64,000 nt of DNA from Nitrospira sp. (GCA_024330925.1 JANDJK010000001.1:26645-90644); one strand, 5' to 3'; shown: positions 36,440-45,995, numbered from the stretch's first letter. Numbers and translations: made by a program. Notes: generated from the letters alone by a model not told the origin.

Positions 36440-37180
36440 TGCAGAAGCCTAGGTTTGTTATATCAAGACTCTGGAATGCGATCAGTTGAGCGGTGATCGA
36501 CGAGCCTTGGCTGCGACACTGGGCACGGGGGGAACTTCTGTGCTGTTAGCGGACGACGGGAAGCCATCCGGTTTTTGTAAAGAGGTCCTAGACCGACAAA
36601 AGACCTTTGGCGATGAGTGGGGGATCGGGATCACGCTCGCCCATTTAGGAAATTTGAAAGCCGACGCTAAAGAATAAGACCAGGCGTGTGCCTAGTATTG
36701 AGAGGCGTGGAACCTTTTTGTACAGACGGGCGATGGAGCCGCGCAAGTGGTGCTCTTGTCCGATCTCGGAGTTGTGGCGCACGAGACCAGTCGATTTGAT
36801 GAAGCCGGGCATGAACGGTGGTTGGTGATCGCCAGGTGAGTGGAAGCGGGGGAGAATAGCTGGTGCCTGGCATATGCCGGTGCGAACCTTGTCGAGCCCT
36901 CCAACGGTATGACGAGGCTATGGCCTGTTGTCGCACCAGTCAATTGATTGCCGAACGATCACAGGACGAACTCCAGGGAGAGGAGCCCGCTATGTGCTGG
37001 CCCAGTGTTACGGGGGGTGGTCGATGGAGCGAAGCTCCCTCACTGCTTGAGCAGGTCGTGGAACTGGATCGCAAATATGGGGTGCCCAGGCTGGATAAAA
37101 ATGTGCCCCGACTGGCAGCTTTGCGGGCTCGTATGGCAGAAGACGATAATCGACACTCATCCCTTGGAGCTTACTCGTAG
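36440..37180 (+). pseudogene. Decayed TPR-repeat gene
   Basis: One frame reads CYIKTLECDQLSGDRRALAA, RQKTFGDEWGIGITLAHLGNLKADAKE, then stops, EAWNLFVQTGDG and LLSDLGVVAHETSRFDEA. It then shifts frame to RYDEAMACC and LLEQVVELDRKYGVPRLDKN. This is a TPR protein sequence cut by several in-frame stops (TAG near 36450, TAA 36675, TAG, TGA) and at least one frameshift near 36.87 kb. The C-terminal ORF 36863..37180 in the track is its end. Confidence 0.7.
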
Positions 37181-37189
37181 AGCATACGT

Positions 37190-37627
37190 ATGATTGAGCA
37201 GCCGATCTCGGCTTGGACCCGATTACGCACTTCGTTGACAGAGGCTTTTCCCCAAATGTCTGAGCTGGAGGCCGGCGGTCCTCTGCTGATGGAGTTAGGC
37301 ACCGATGGCTGGTTGTTGGAGGTAAAACCAGAAGGAGCCGTAGTCTGCCAGTATGGAATTGCCATGGACGATGTGATGGCCATGATGTCTGACGGAACGG
37401 CTGAAGATCTTGCAGCCGACGAGGTAGCCAAACAAGCCAAGTACTATTTGCAGCCGGCTGTGTCGCGCGTTCGTCCACTTCTTTTGCAATCGGGGTTTGT
37501 TGAAACGACCGAAATGACCAATGAGTTTGTGGCAGTGGTGTTCACTCACATCATTGATATGAACGATCTGGCTGGGGTACAGGACCTTGTGCGATGGTGT
37601 CAGCGTCAGATCGAAGGGGTGCAGTGA
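37190..37627 (+). CDS. Hypothetical 145-residue protein
   Basis: The product (starts MIEQPISAWTRLRTSLTEAF) has a central beta segment with GTDGWLLEVKPEGAVVCQYG and a helical end. There is no signal peptide or transmembrane segment. I do not recognise it. It overlaps the methyltransferase gene start by GTGA, so the pair is probably coupled and may act together. Confidence 0.65.
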   Translation: MIEQPISAWTRLRTSLTEAFPQMSELEAGGPLLMELGTDGWLLEVKPEGAVVCQYGIAMDDVMAMMSDGTAEDLAADEVAKQAKYYLQPAVSRVRPLLLQSGFVETTEMTNEFVAVVFTHIIDMNDLAGVQDLVRWCQRQIEGVQ

Positions 37628-38694
37628 AGCTGCCAATCACCACCTTTACCGAATTTCGAGACGCAGTGTCGGCGTACCGGCTGCCGCTCGTTCTGCTGGC
37701 GGCGTTGGAGTTAGACCTCTGTACAGTAATTGGCAACCAGGCCTGGACGATTTCCGAATTAGCCAAGACGCTCAAGCTCAGTGAGCGGGGGCTCGGGATT
37801 CTCTGCCGGAATTTGGCGATGGCCGGTGTGCTGAGGAAACAGGGGGCTCGCTACCGCAACAGCAAGTTGGGAGCCACAGTCCTCAATGCCCGTCATCCCC
37901 TGTATCGGAGAGAGTATCTGGAATTGCTGCGCTATCACTGGAGCGAGTGGCTTCGTCTTCTTGAAGCAGTTAAAACAGGGAGACCGATTGAGCGTGAGAC
38001 ATCTGATGATCCGGATTGGAGAAGGTGGTTTACCTGGGCGATGTATCACCGTACCTTGGAGCTCACGCCGGCCATTGCTTCACAAGTGAAAGTAGGAAGA
38101 GCCAGGACGTTGCTGGATCTGGGTGGGGGGCCGGGGACCTATGCGCTGGCGTTTTTGGCTCGTCATCCCCGATTGCAGGCCACCGTTTGCGATCGCGAAG
38201 CTGCGTTGGAAGTCGCCAAAGCGATTGCGGCGACTCATCCGGCTGGCCGTCGACTTTCATATTTGTCGTTAGACTTTACTAAGGAGGCTATCCCTGGTCG
38301 CTATGATGTGATCTGGTACTCCAACGTCCTCCACATGTACTCGCCAGCGGACAATCAAGCAATCTTTCGCCGGGCCTTAGCGGCGCTGAGACCCGGTGGG
38401 AGACTCATCATCCAGGATGCGCTCCTTCATGATCGTGAAGGACTCTATCCGGCCGAGGCCAGTCTGTTTGCCATCTCCATGCTCTTGTGTACGGAAGCAG
38501 GCGACACCTACTCCTGTTCCGAGGTGAAGGAGTGGCTCAAAACAAGCGGATTTGTTCGTGTGAGGTTACTTCGGCTTAAGAAGGGGACACAGGATTGGGA
38601 GGGGGGATTCTGGAGGCCGTTGCTCCAGAGCTATCCCCACGAAAGACTGCCCACCGACGAGAATCAAAAGAAAATTCAGCATCCCGCTGACTAG
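37624..38694 (+). CDS. SAM-dependent methyltransferase, O-methyltransferase type
   Basis: The 356-residue product has the plant-COMT-like layout. An N-terminal dimerisation/winged-helix domain (about 10-90, ISELAKTLKLSERGLGILCRNLAMAGVLRKQG) precedes a Rossmann domain with the SAM motif LLDLGGGPGTYALAFLA near 160 and AALRPGGRLIIQDALL. The substrate cannot be read. GTG 37624 has GAAGGGG upstream and overlaps the preceding stop. Its last 129 bp are antisense to the membrane gene at 38566. Confidence 0.8.
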   Translation: MKLPITTFTEFRDAVSAYRLPLVLLAALELDLCTVIGNQAWTISELAKTLKLSERGLGILCRNLAMAGVLRKQGARYRNSKLGATVLNARHPLYRREYLELLRYHWSEWLRLLEAVKTGRPIERETSDDPDWRRWFTWAMYHRTLELTPAIASQVKVGRARTLLDLGGGPGTYALAFLARHPRLQATVCDREAALEVAKAIAATHPAGRRLSYLSLDFTKEAIPGRYDVIWYSNVLHMYSPADNQAIFRRALAALRPGGRLIIQDALLHDREGLYPAEASLFAISMLLCTEAGDTYSCSEVKEWLKTSGFVRVRLLRLKKGTQDWEGGFWRPLLQSYPHERLPTDENQKKIQHPAD

Positions 38695-38970
38695 ACTGTT
38701 CAACAGAGACCAGAGACCGCCGGCTTCCACTCCCGTCCCCGTCATATGGACCAGGGTTGAAAGATCGATCGCCAAGCCAACCGTTCCGTACATCACGCAA
38801 GCCATTGCAGCCCACCATAACCTCCACCACACCAGCAATCCAAGCCCCATTGGCGTTAGTACAAGAAAAGCTAACCATTGTGGAGTGGCCGATGTTACAG
38901 AAGCAAGCATGGCGATGCCTTGGGTGAGCCAGAGTCCAGCGAGGAGGGCAAGAAGGGGCCGTCTCTCCAT
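38566..38970 (-). CDS. Small multi-pass membrane protein
   Basis: From ATG 38970 the product is 134 residues with about four hydrophobic helices (LLALLAGLWLTQGIAML, WLAFLVLTPMGLGLLVWW, WAAMACVMYGTVGLAI, LVSGMLNFLLILVGG). No family is recognised. ATG 38970 follows TATAGT (38977-38982) by six bases with no Shine-Dalgarno, suggesting a leaderless mRNA. The track start at 39054 adds a non-membrane stretch unlike the rest. Its 3' part overlaps the methyltransferase gene in antisense. Confidence 0.6.
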   Translation of the reverse strand: MERRPLLALLAGLWLTQGIAMLASVTSATPQWLAFLVLTPMGLGLLVWWRLWWAAMACVMYGTVGLAIDLSTLVHMTGTGVEAGGLWSLLNSLVSGMLNFLLILVGGQSFVGIALEQRPPESPLPILCPLLKPK

Positions 38971-39184
38971 GGACAAACTATACAAGAATAGGGGGAGCAC
39001 TCGGCAACGGTCGATGGGGCTGGTTGCCCCTCCTGTGGGGGGGGGTGATGCCAACAGTGGGGAATAGACTGCCGGATAGCTTTGTCTTCACAATGATCGA
39101 CAATGGAGTAACCGAACTTCGCCGGTTTACCGGAGGAGCGAAAACAGGAAGGGAAGTGGTCCCTCATTGGCTTGGTTGATCGGC

Positions 39185-40018
39185 ATGGGAAAGACGGTGT
39201 GGCTTGTTGCCTTGAGTGCTCTGTTGATGATGGGGATGGAGCCCTGTCTGAGTGGTGCCGTTCTCTTGAGGGGATCAGAGGAAGGGGGGAAGGAGAATAA
39301 TCAGCAGGACACGGAGGCGGTCATCATTGCGGCGCTGGGATATGAAGATCAAGCGGGATCCATTATCACGGTCAAGGTTTATGATGCTAACTGTGGCAGG
39401 GTGTTGTCTGACAATGCCTACGAATTGATCGTCAAGGATGATCTAGATGAATCAGCCTCTGGCTGGACGGCGAGAATCTTTGCCGGGGGGACCGGAATTG
39501 AACCAGCCGATCATCGGTCGAGCATCGTTTTACGTGTCTATGATGCGGAGACGGGAGCGTTTCAATGGCTTGGCCGATTGCATGTTGATCCGCCAGCATT
39601 CGGTAATCAGGAGACGTATCCTGTTGCTGCGTCGATGCCGCGGCGCGCCAGCTTGACGAGAATAGACAATGCCGACGGGATCGGAATTGCGCAACCGTTG
39701 TTCGTGTTGCGGGCGTGGGATGTCTCCACAGGAACCTTGTTATGGGAGGATGCGTTTATTCCTGAACAACAGGTGTATCCCATTGCCAAAGGGACAGACC
39801 GTCGGAAGACCGTGCACAAGGGGGACCACAGGGGAGACAGAGTTGATTTTCGAGTTCTGATGGTCGATCAGGAGCGCAGAGAGATCGTGTGGCAGGACCA
39901 GATGGTCCAGACATGGCGGAATCGCCAATCACCTCGCTCGTTTGAAGAGTCCCCGCCAAGGTTTTCAAGGAGACTCGTCCGATTCCAGACGAGTTGGCCA
40001 CGGAATCAAGCTGATTAG
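39185..40018 (+). CDS. Hypothetical exported protein
   Basis: From ATG 39185 the 277-residue product begins with a signal peptide (MGKTVWLVALSALLMMGMEPCLSG). The mature part is beta-rich, with related segments around IITVKVYDANCGRVL, SSIVLRVYDAETGAFQWLG and PLFVLRAWDVSTGTLLWED. This suggests three imperfect repeats of a D-A/V-x-(T/C)-G unit, as in beta-propeller or Ig-like modules. I cannot assign a family. There is no strong Shine-Dalgarno at 39185; TTG 39167 is the track start. Confidence 0.6.
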   Translation: MGKTVWLVALSALLMMGMEPCLSGAVLLRGSEEGGKENNQQDTEAVIIAALGYEDQAGSIITVKVYDANCGRVLSDNAYELIVKDDLDESASGWTARIFAGGTGIEPADHRSSIVLRVYDAETGAFQWLGRLHVDPPAFGNQETYPVAASMPRRASLTRIDNADGIGIAQPLFVLRAWDVSTGTLLWEDAFIPEQQVYPIAKGTDRRKTVHKGDHRGDRVDFRVLMVDQERREIVWQDQMVQTWRNRQSPRSFEESPPRFSRRLVRFQTSWPRNQAD

Positions 40019-40230
40019 CCAGCAGCTTTCTTGGTGTTCCTCCGTGAAGAAGCGCTGCCCACGGAATAACATACCGTTCTCAGCCGATTTGTCTTCTGCT
40101 CATCGCTGATGGCCGCCGGTTGTATTTCGGCGAGAGGACAGCATCCGGCGTGCTTACGGAAGATTGGTCGATTTGGTCCTTGTTCCATCTTGATGGCCAC
40201 CGATGCCAGGTATGAACGTCATGTCAGCTC

Positions 40231-40428
40231 TTATTCCAGACGGTCGGCGGTGCGAGAGAAGTAAAGTTTCGCTTCATCACCGCGACCATGCTCTTGAATC
40301 CAACCGGCAAGTGCAACAGACAGAAATGGTTCAGAGGGTGTTGCGATGATCAAGTGACCCAGAAACTGTGGGCACAGGGCGGGATCGTGTAGTTCCCACG
40401 TGGCATGGGCAAGGTTCTTCAAGATCAT
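40231..40428 (-). pseudogene. Fragment of an unknown gene (65 residues)
   Basis: This reads like protein (LAHATWELHDPALCPQFLGH, LSVALAGWIQEHGRGDEAKLYFSRTADRLE), but there is no Shine-Dalgarno before its ATG. Open reading continues upstream only to a TAG-TGA pair. It may be the C-terminal remnant of a larger gene or a small protein without a clear start. Confidence 0.35.
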
Positions 40429-40981
40429 GGAATGAGGGGTATCGAAGGACGCGCCTCACTAGAAAAACGGAAGGGAGTCTTCCGTCCCCTGTGACCGATG
40501 TCGTTCAATGCCAAGGATGTTCCCTAATGATGGCGAGGTGGGTCCTGGTGTCCTTTTCTTGTCACGGCTCGGTGAGCGGCTGGCGGTTGGCAAGCAGGAA
40601 ACGATGAGCGCCCTGTTGTCCCGTATGACTACCAGGGTCACTTTGTAAGGAGAAGGAGCGGTGCCAATCGAAATGGCGTGCGGTAGGGGCATCTGACAGG
40701 GACGAAGGAGTTTGGGCCACGAGCGGTAGGGATGGTTCGACGGGATCTGATTCAGACAAAGAGCAATGTTTAGGGGCAATTGGTGTATGGTGAGGGAAAC
40801 AGTAAAAGGAGGACCAGGGGGCAATACTGACGATCAGAACAGGGCAAGCCAATCCATGCAACAAGGGGTGAGATAGCTCATCGAGATATGGTTGTTGAGG
40901 TAAGAAGGGGCGCACTCCTAACAGTGCCGATCCACCATCCGTCAGAAATGAGTGAACGAGCCTCGACATGCCAGCCTGTCG

Positions 40982-41010
40982 TTGAGCATCCTGCAACCCT
41001 GTGTTACGAT
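40982..41010 (+). promoter_or_regulatory. Sigma-70-type promoter for recG
   Basis: TTGAGC (40982-40987) and TACGAT (41005-41010) are separated by 17 bases. The -10 ends ten bases before ATG 41021, so the recG mRNA leader would be only a few bases. Confidence 0.6.
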
Positions 41011-41020
41011 CCGCCTGGGT

Positions 41021-43555
41021 ATGCAAATCCTGACTGAGTCAGATGCCGCGGCGAGATTGGTGGCGGGGATCGAGCGCCTAGCCCGACCCATTGAGTTTGC
41101 AATGCGGGATCGATTTGCATGTCTGGAAACGGTCAAAAATCTTGGTTCGTTCGTGTCCTCCCAAGTTCGCGCTCTCTTGGCGAGCCAGCCGCTTCCGTCC
41201 CCTCTCGAATCCCAGTTGCGAGCCTTACAGGATCTGTTCGTTGATTTCCATTCGTCGCTTGCCCAGGAGGAGCGATGCCGGCGGATAACGCAGGCGGCCG
41301 TGATGATACAAGGCCTCCGCGACATGATCCTCGGCCGTTCCGGATGGGTCGGGGACGACCACGCTATTGTACCGATCCAACCAAATGAGGGAGATCGATA
41401 CAACCTCTGGGCTGTCCCTATTCGTTTTGTGAAGGGGGTGGGACCAAAGCGGGCTCAACTGTTGCGGCGATGGAAGATCGAGACGGTTGAGGATGCACTC
41501 TGGACGGTGCCGTGGCGGTACGAGGATCGTTCCGTGGTGACGCCTCTCGGACATCTGGTCCCTGGTCGCACGGCGACGGTTTGCGGTACCGTCGAGCGCT
41601 GTCACGTTACTCGGACCAAGAATCGCGGTGTCCATGTGATCGAGCTCCAGGTGCGGGATCAGTCTGGCTTGGGGCAGGCTGTGTTTTTCAATCAGCCCTA
41701 TTTGCAAACAGTCTTCGCGGTCGGCACTCGCGTGATGATGAGCGGACGGGTGACGACTGGGAGGCATGGCTCGACAATGCCACGCTTGGAGGTGGCTCAC
41801 TACGAAGTGATCGGAGATGAAACAGAGGCCCCACTGCATGTTGGACGAATAGTGCCGATCTACCATGAAACAAAAGGGTGGTCTTCTCGTCAGATGCGAG
41901 TTTTGGAGAAGACTCTGCTCGATACCTATGCTCGAAACCTGCATGATTATCTGCCGATTTCGCTGCGGGCCCGTTGTCGTCTTCTCCCCCTTCGGCAGGC
42001 CCTCTATGAGGTTCATTTTCCCCATCCAGGTACCGATCGCCGATTGTTGGACCAAAGCCTGACGCCGGCCCATCGGCGGTTGGCGTTTGAGGAACTGTTT
42101 CTGTTGCAACTGGCGTTGGCGGTTCGGCGGAAGTCAGTCCGTGAAGAACCCAAGATGGTGCGCTTTGATCCTCACTCTCCATTGGTCGAAAAGTTGCACA
42201 CGCTCCTTCCTTTTCGTTTGACACCGTCCCAGGAAGGAGTCATCCGGGAGATTGTTGAGGACATGGTGTCGTCTCGGCCCATGAATCGCCTGGTGCAAGG
42301 TGATGTGGGGTCGGGCAAAACCGCCGTCGCGCTCTATGCGATTGCCTTGGCTTGCGGTTCGGGGTATCAGGCGGCGTTGATGGCTCCGACGGAGATGCTG
42401 GCGGAACAACATTATCGGAATCTGGCCGGCATGTTCGAGGCCTTAGGAATCAGTGCGGTGCTGGTACGTGGTGGAAGCCGGTCGTCAGTGAAGCGAAAGC
42501 AGGAAGCTGCTCTTGCGTCTGGGACTGCGCAGGTGGCGATCGGCACTCATGCGCTGATTCAAAAAAATGTCATGTTCCAGAAGTTGGGATTAGTTGTTGT
42601 GGATGAACAACACAAGTTTGGCGTGATCCAACGAAAGATGCTTGTCGAGAAAGGGTATAGGCCGGATGTCCTCGTGATGACAGCGACACCCATTCCCCGT
42701 ACTTTGGCGATGACGGTGTATGGGGATTTGGATGTGTCGATCATCGACACGTTGCCGCCGGGACGGAAACCGGTGCGGACTTTCCTCTTTGGACAGGCCC
42801 AGCGGTGGAAAGCCCTGCGCATTCTTCGTGACGAGTTATCCCATGGTCGGCAGGCGTACGTCGTCTATCCTCTGGTTGAAGAATCAGAAAAAACCGATCT
42901 GCAAGCGGCGATTCAGGGAGCTGAACGGCTCAAGCGAGAGGACCTCCCCGAATTCCGAGTGGGATTGGTGCATGGGCGACTGAAAGCTGCCGAGCGAGAA
43001 GCGGTGATGGAGGCGTTTACGACAGGGGCGATCCAGGTATTGGTTGCAACCACGGTGATCGAAGTGGGGGTCGATGTGCCCAATGCGACGGTCATAATGA
43101 TTGAACATGCCGAACGATTCGGCCTAGCACAGTTGCACCAATTGCGGGGACGTGTGGGGCGGTCCCAGCATCAATCCTATTGTGTACTGATGACGGGTGC
43201 GGTCGGTTGTGCGAATGGGGGGAGGCGAAGGGAATTGACGGAATCCGTCCAGCAACGGTCATTGGCCAGGGAGCGGTTAGAAACGCTTGTTCGATCAAAT
43301 GACGGCTTTATGATCGCCGAGGAGGATTTGCGCCTCAGAGGGCCGGGGGAATTGTTGGGGGTACGGCAATGGGGCGTGCCAGAGTTTCGAGTCGCTGATG
43401 TGGTGAGGGACGGCGACTTGCTGTCGGAAGCTCGGAGGGAGGCGGAAGCCTTATTGCACGCTGATCCGGATTTGACCGATCCAACCCATCGTGAATTGCG
43501 GGAGGCTATGGTGAGGGTGTGGGGCGAAAAGCTTGATCTGGGATTGATCGGATGA
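41021..43555 (+). CDS. recG: ATP-dependent DNA helicase RecG
   Basis: RecG remodels stalled forks and branched DNA. The product is 844 residues, longer than the 690-780 typical, because of about 120 extra N-terminal residues before the OB-fold wedge domain (about 180-280, PWRYEDRSVVTPLGHLVPGRTATVCG). Helicase motifs are intact: GDVGSGKTAVALYA (Walker A), VVDEQHKFGV (DEQH), MTATPIPRTLAMT, and the C-terminal HQLRGRVGRSQHQSYC. ATG 41021 is the first ATG after a good promoter; the track start at 40952 lies upstream of it. Confidence 0.96.
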   Translation: MQILTESDAAARLVAGIERLARPIEFAMRDRFACLETVKNLGSFVSSQVRALLASQPLPSPLESQLRALQDLFVDFHSSLAQEERCRRITQAAVMIQGLRDMILGRSGWVGDDHAIVPIQPNEGDRYNLWAVPIRFVKGVGPKRAQLLRRWKIETVEDALWTVPWRYEDRSVVTPLGHLVPGRTATVCGTVERCHVTRTKNRGVHVIELQVRDQSGLGQAVFFNQPYLQTVFAVGTRVMMSGRVTTGRHGSTMPRLEVAHYEVIGDETEAPLHVGRIVPIYHETKGWSSRQMRVLEKTLLDTYARNLHDYLPISLRARCRLLPLRQALYEVHFPHPGTDRRLLDQSLTPAHRRLAFEELFLLQLALAVRRKSVREEPKMVRFDPHSPLVEKLHTLLPFRLTPSQEGVIREIVEDMVSSRPMNRLVQGDVGSGKTAVALYAIALACGSGYQAALMAPTEMLAEQHYRNLAGMFEALGISAVLVRGGSRSSVKRKQEAALASGTAQVAIGTHALIQKNVMFQKLGLVVVDEQHKFGVIQRKMLVEKGYRPDVLVMTATPIPRTLAMTVYGDLDVSIIDTLPPGRKPVRTFLFGQAQRWKALRILRDELSHGRQAYVVYPLVEESEKTDLQAAIQGAERLKREDLPEFRVGLVHGRLKAAEREAVMEAFTTGAIQVLVATTVIEVGVDVPNATVIMIEHAERFGLAQLHQLRGRVGRSQHQSYCVLMTGAVGCANGGRRRELTESVQQRSLARERLETLVRSNDGFMIAEEDLRLRGPGELLGVRQWGVPEFRVADVVRDGDLLSEARREAEALLHADPDLTDPTHRELREAMVRVWGEKLDLGLIG

Positions 43556-43603
43556 TCCGCTCAATCTGTTCGGAAAGGAACGCAATCGCATGAGAACCTC
43601 TTT

Positions 43604-43939
43604 ATGAAGATCACCCGGGAGCTGGTTCAGCGGTTACGGCATGATCTGCGTGCCGGCCTGGCATCGCTACGATTGGGAACTGCACAAGCGGCAGGTCGGG
43701 CGTTAGAGGAGACGGAACGACTTCGTCTGCGGTTGGAAATGCAGAAAATCGATCAACGGTTGGCCGACCTCTACAAGGATATCGGTGAGCGAGCTGTGGA
43801 CATGAAAGAGCGTGGGGCGGAAGTCGATCACATCATTGAAGATGCCGACATCATTAGGCTAGTGGGAGAAGCACAGGCCCTTCAAGAGACGCGAAAACAG
43901 TTGGAGGATGAGATGGCAAGCATAGGAAGGGAAGAATGA
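43604..43939 (+). CDS. Hypothetical coiled-coil protein
   Basis: The 111-residue product is almost entirely charged helix, with long coiled-coil segments (EETERLRLRLEMQKIDQRLADLYKDIGERAVDM and LQETRKQLEDEM). It resembles no named family to me. It overlaps the ppx/gppA start by ATGA, so it may be coupled with that enzyme. The Shine-Dalgarno is unclear. Confidence 0.6.
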   Translation: MKITRELVQRLRHDLRAGLASLRLGTAQAAGRALEETERLRLRLEMQKIDQRLADLYKDIGERAVDMKERGAEVDHIIEDADIIRLVGEAQALQETRKQLEDEMASIGREE

Positions 43940-44943
43940 TGCGGTCCCCTGCTCCTGCCGTGCGACTTGCCAGCATCGATCTTGGCACATTAACTTGCCG
44001 CCTTCTCATTGCGGATCTGGCCGGTCACTGTCTCCTGCAGGAGTGCTACTCAGACCGGCGCATTCTTCGATTGGGAGAGGGCGTCGATCGCACCAAGCAG
44101 CTGAACAGTGTCGCTATGGAACGGGTGATCGACTGTCTGCGCGAATGGAGAACGGTCATCGACAGGTACGGCGTTTCGGGTTGGGCTGTGGTTGCCACCA
44201 GCGCTGTACGGGATGCGAGCAATCGTGATGAATTCTTGGATCGAGTGAAGCGCGAAACAGGTTTCGAAATTGAGGTTATCACAGGCGAAGAAGAAGCCCG
44301 TCGGACCCTGCTCGGCATGCGTGCTGGTCTCGTCCCTGGCGTGACGGATCTCTTGGCATTGGATATCGGCGGGGGAAGTACCGAGTTGATTTTCGATCGA
44401 CAGGATGGACATCTCATTGTCCGTTCGATTGACATCGGAGTGGTGCGACTCTGCGAACGGGTGCTGAAACATGATCCGCCGACGACGGAGGAAATCGAAC
44501 AGGCACAGGAGTGGGTGCAACGGGAAACTCAGGCCGCTGTTTCTGAGATGACAGGCTATCAGTCTGCGGTATTCGTGGGCACGGCTGGCACAATCACAAC
44601 CTTAGCTGCCATGGCGCAGCAACTGCCGGCATATGAGCCGGCCCGTATCCATCATTACACGCTTACCATGTCTGCAGTGCGTGAGCTTGAAGGGATGTTG
44701 CTCAGCCGTCGGACGGTTGATCGCGTCGGTTTACCTGGGCTCGAACAGAATCGCGAGGAGGTGATTGCTGCCGGAGTGCTCATTGTCCGGACCATGATGC
44801 AAACGTTGGGAATGTCCAAGTTGCTGGTCAGTGACCTGGGGCTTCGGGAGGGGGTGCTGATCGATTTGGCGATGAAGTGGTCAAAGAGGGAAGGGGCAGA
44901 TGGATTGACAAGACATGCTCACGAATATCGCTCGAAATCTTAA
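43936..44943 (+). CDS. ppx: Exopolyphosphatase / pppGpp phosphohydrolase family
   Basis: This is a 335-residue Ppx/GppA-type sugar-kinase/actin-fold phosphatase. The N-terminal phosphate loop LASIDLGTLTCRLLIADL is followed by VVATSAVRDASN, VITGEEEARRTLLGM and ALDIGGGSTELIF. It lacks the C-terminal HD-like extension of E. coli Ppx (513 residues), matching the short bacterial forms. Which activity dominates, polyP or pppGpp hydrolysis, cannot be told from sequence, so the symbol is provisional. It overlaps the preceding coiled-coil gene by ATGA. Confidence 0.85.
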   Translation: MMRSPAPAVRLASIDLGTLTCRLLIADLAGHCLLQECYSDRRILRLGEGVDRTKQLNSVAMERVIDCLREWRTVIDRYGVSGWAVVATSAVRDASNRDEFLDRVKRETGFEIEVITGEEEARRTLLGMRAGLVPGVTDLLALDIGGGSTELIFDRQDGHLIVRSIDIGVVRLCERVLKHDPPTTEEIEQAQEWVQRETQAAVSEMTGYQSAVFVGTAGTITTLAAMAQQLPAYEPARIHHYTLTMSAVRELEGMLLSRRTVDRVGLPGLEQNREEVIAAGVLIVRTMMQTLGMSKLLVSDLGLREGVLIDLAMKWSKREGADGLTRHAHEYRSKS

Positions 44944-45735
44944 GTCAGGTACCCCTCTGCCAAAGTCACCAGCGATGGCATGATAGAGGAGTGGGATAAG
45001 TCCCCCAAAACCACGGATCGTTCACCTCCGATCGGGGAGCAGCCGATTCTCCTCGGTGTTGCTCAGTGGGAGCAAGATCATTGACAAGACCCTGGGCGAG
45101 ACGAAACGGCCCTGGTGGCTTGGTTTCTGGCGGTTTATGAGTATTGGTGTGTTCCAGGACAATATGAAGACCACTATGAAGACTTGATCGAGGTTGGAGA
45201 GGTAATTGGTTGTCGAGCAAGGAACCATCACCCATGTAGAAAAGCAGCTCTACACGATCAACTGGTTACGCTGAGAGCCGATCTCGGCTTGCGAGGGGAG
45301 AATCGACTCTCTGATCACAGAGTATGTGTGCTCTTACGCAGCAGTGGCTGTAGGACTCCGACGAAACGTTGTGTAGGGGAGAGCCGTTCAGTGGCTCACG
45401 GCGTGCTGTCGTGTTGCGCGGAAAAAATTTTTCTGGGGACACCGCTCACTCTTGCGAAATCGCAAACGGGCTTCTCGACGAGGCATTGAGCGGAAAAAGC
45501 GTTCTTGGAGAGTGTGCTACACGACGATCTCATGCTCGGAAGGGAAAGACCGATCGCCCAATCGTTCCCCCACTGATGCTTGGTCCCAACTCGCTTCCCT
45601 TCCGCATCATTAGCATCCTACGGCATTATGAGGGACGTTGTGCGTCTTGTGACCACCCGTCCGTTCTTCCCCTACGTTCGTCGCGGGGCGTACTCGTTTT
45701 ATGGCGACAAGGTTTTATACAGTATGCCTACTATT

Positions 45736-45755
45736 AGTGTGATCCCAATCACACT
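45736..45755. repeat. 8-bp inverted repeat AGTGTGAT/ATCACACT
   Basis: AGTGTGAT (45736-45743) and ATCACACT (45748-45755) with a 4-base loop form a hairpin or dimer-binding site. No gene starts near it. Confidence 0.5.
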
Positions 45756-45836
45756 GAATACTACGACTGCCATTGCTAATCCCCTCCTTCAAAGCCTCTT
45801 ACCACTCTAACAGCTATCGATGAACGTTCTATGATG

Positions 45837-45862
45837 AAATCATGAAGAATTCTTCATGATTT
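45837..45862. repeat. Perfect 26-bp palindrome
   Basis: The two 13-base arms centred on GAATTC (45847-45852) are exactly complementary. It lies about 135 bp past the stop of the minus-strand methyltransferase gene. Stem AT content is high and T-runs are short, so it is a poor terminator. It could be a protein-binding site. Confidence 0.8.
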
Positions 45863-45995
45863 GGCAGGAGAGGGAGGAAGAAAGGCAAGAAGCCTGTCCA
45901 ATGTTGGCGCCCAAATTCATTCCCATGAGTGGGGAAACCATTGAAAATGGCGGAGGAAATCCGATGGTCTACCGATACAGGTTCGCGGTTGCTCG

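Larger units (their letters stand above)
40019..41020. other. Gene-poor stretch before recG
   Basis: Apart from the short minus-strand fragment at 40231 and the recG promoter, I see no gene in 1.0 kb. The longer minus ORFs in the track (40459..40824, 40562..41026) are Pro/Ser-rich shadows. Confidence 0.4.
44944..45995. other. Gene-poor stretch with likely decayed gene
   Basis: About 1.05 kb holds no intact gene. Coding-like pieces occur in changing plus frames near 45.1-45.3 kb: RFMSIGVFQDNMKTTMKT, then VVEQGTITHVEKQLYTINWL, then GRIDSLITEYVCSYAAVAVGL. These look like one helical protein, possibly phasin-like, with frameshifts and stops. The rest looks non-coding and holds two palindromes. 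Confidence 0.35.

Noticed and set aside
40459-41026. Minus ORFs of 121 and 154 codons before recG
   Set aside because: Pro/Ser/His-rich sequence, no Shine-Dalgarno, overlapping each other.
41225-42109. 294-codon minus ORF inside recG
   Set aside because: Fully antisense to helicase coding sequence; a shadow.
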